DNA from: Thermoplasmata archaeon
Lineage (GTDB): Archaea > Thermoplasmatota > Thermoplasmata > Thermoplasmatales > Thermoplasmataceae
Reading direction: 5' to 3'
DNA length: 24,584 nt
Assembly (NCBI GenBank): GCA_021797055.1
Contig: JAKAAI010000020.1
Location: forward strand, 1-24,584
A program made the position numbers and the translations under genes. Shown piece after piece: positions 24,211 through 24,584 of the stretch (positions are counted from its first letter, which is position 1; each line of letters opens with the position of its first letter). Under the pieces are notes generated by a model. It ran no database searches. It was given only the letters and a program-made list of their open reading frames with translations, and was not told the origin of the DNA.

Positions 24211-24457
24211 GGCACCGATTCATTATTTGTTACCATAATCTAGTTATAGAATATACGCTCTTTGGGTCTTTAGGATAATATAATTATTCTCTCGTTTTTT
24301 AATCCTATCTCACAAAATAAAAACCATGTAGCCAAAATGTATCCCAAGAAAGATTTTAGCTTAAGCTTTGTCTCTACCCTTCAAGTGTAATCTATTGCCG
24401 ATATTCTTGATATTTGTCTATGCCATAGCAGTGTAAGGCATTGAACTTTTGGGGGTA

Positions 24458-24530
24458 TGCCGTGAGCCGGGATCGAACCAGCGACCTTATGATCTTCAGT
24501 CATACGCTCTCCCAACTGAGCTATCACGGC
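24458..24530 (-). tRNA. tRNA-Phe (anticodon GAA)
   Basis: The leftward strand folds as a full cloverleaf. The acceptor stem is GCCGTGA/TCACGGC with discriminator A at 24458, and the D arm GCTC/GAGC encloses AGTTGGGA. The anticodon stem TATGA/TCATA has loop CTGAAGA, giving anticodon GAA. The T arm is GCTGG/CCGGC with loop TTCGATC. It has no intron and no encoded CCA, as is common in archaea. It is the only clearly core gene here and could mark the edge of the accessory region, though I saw no second copy of its 3' end in the window that would be an attachment-site duplicate. Confidence 0.97.
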
Positions 24531-24551
24531 GTATCTATGGGATTAGATTGG

Positions 24552-24560
24552 TTTATATAA
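24552..24560 (-). promoter_or_regulatory. TATA box of tRNA-Phe
   Basis: TTATATAAA on the leftward strand, 22-30 bases before the first tRNA base, is the clearest archaeal TATA box in the window and supports an archaeal origin. Confidence 0.75.
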
Positions 24561-24584
24561 GTATTTCAGGTCAAACACAATTTT

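Noticed and set aside
1..24584. CRISPR array or insertion sequence
   Set aside because: No regularly spaced repeats with unique spacers, no transposase motif and no terminal inverted repeats with target duplication were seen. The TTCGAA array is too short and lacks spacers.

Overview
The window looks archaeal, most likely a moderately AT-rich euryarchaeon of the Thermoplasmatales type; the lineage is inference. The evidence is as follows. Many first-in-operon genes have an A/T box about 25-35 bases before the start codon and almost no leader, while internal operon genes use GGAG/GAGG ribosome sites or 4-base stop/start overlaps. The tRNA-Phe gene at the right end encodes no CCA and has a clean TATA box (24552-24560) upstream. 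Nearly everything except that tRNA is accessory DNA: restriction-modification, probable defence nucleases, a plasmid-like replication module, a glycan locus and an HD-hydrolase pair.

Layout. (1) 1-493: the start of a leftward gene cut by the window edge, then a small HNH nuclease. (2) 662-6231: a complete type I restriction-modification operon in the order hsdR-hsdS-hsdM. (3) 6277-10463, leftward: an uncharacterised barrel-like protein (449 aa) in an operon behind a winged-helix protein whose start overlaps three TTCGAA palindromes spaced exactly 12 bp; a HEPN-domain protein with an RNxxxH motif; and a YaeQ/PD-(D/E)xK-like protein. (4) 10608-15299: a module resembling an integrated plasmid or virus. 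It has a ribbon-helix-helix/zinc-finger protein and a leftward operon of four tightly coupled genes: a 52-aa AbrB-like ORF, a 28-aa ORF, an 801-aa replication-type ATPase whose Walker A lysine is missing, and a 78-aa ORF. A divergent winged-helix protein appears to share one A/T box with that operon.

(5) 15427-21743: a glycan locus. Rightward are a 746-aa kinase-like + glycosyltransferase + glycosyltransferase fusion, a radical SAM protein with its SPASM-like cysteines in front of the core, and a GT2 glycosyltransferase. Leftward are a UDP-sugar dehydrogenase that lacks its C-terminal domain and is instead fused to a GT2 domain, and a small SAM methyltransferase. Together these could make, modify and attach an unusual sugar on a surface glycan; that role is inferred from gene content only. 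(6) 22073-24175: a SAMHD1-like HD hydrolase co-transcribed with a 140-aa partner of unknown function. (7) 24458-24530: tRNA-Phe(GAA), a possible island boundary.

The best candidates for undescribed biology are the glycan locus with its three unusual domain architectures, the winged-helix/barrel pair with the 12-bp-phased palindromes, the coupled replication operon with a degenerate ATPase, and the HD-hydrolase pair. No CRISPR array, insertion sequence or rRNA gene was seen.
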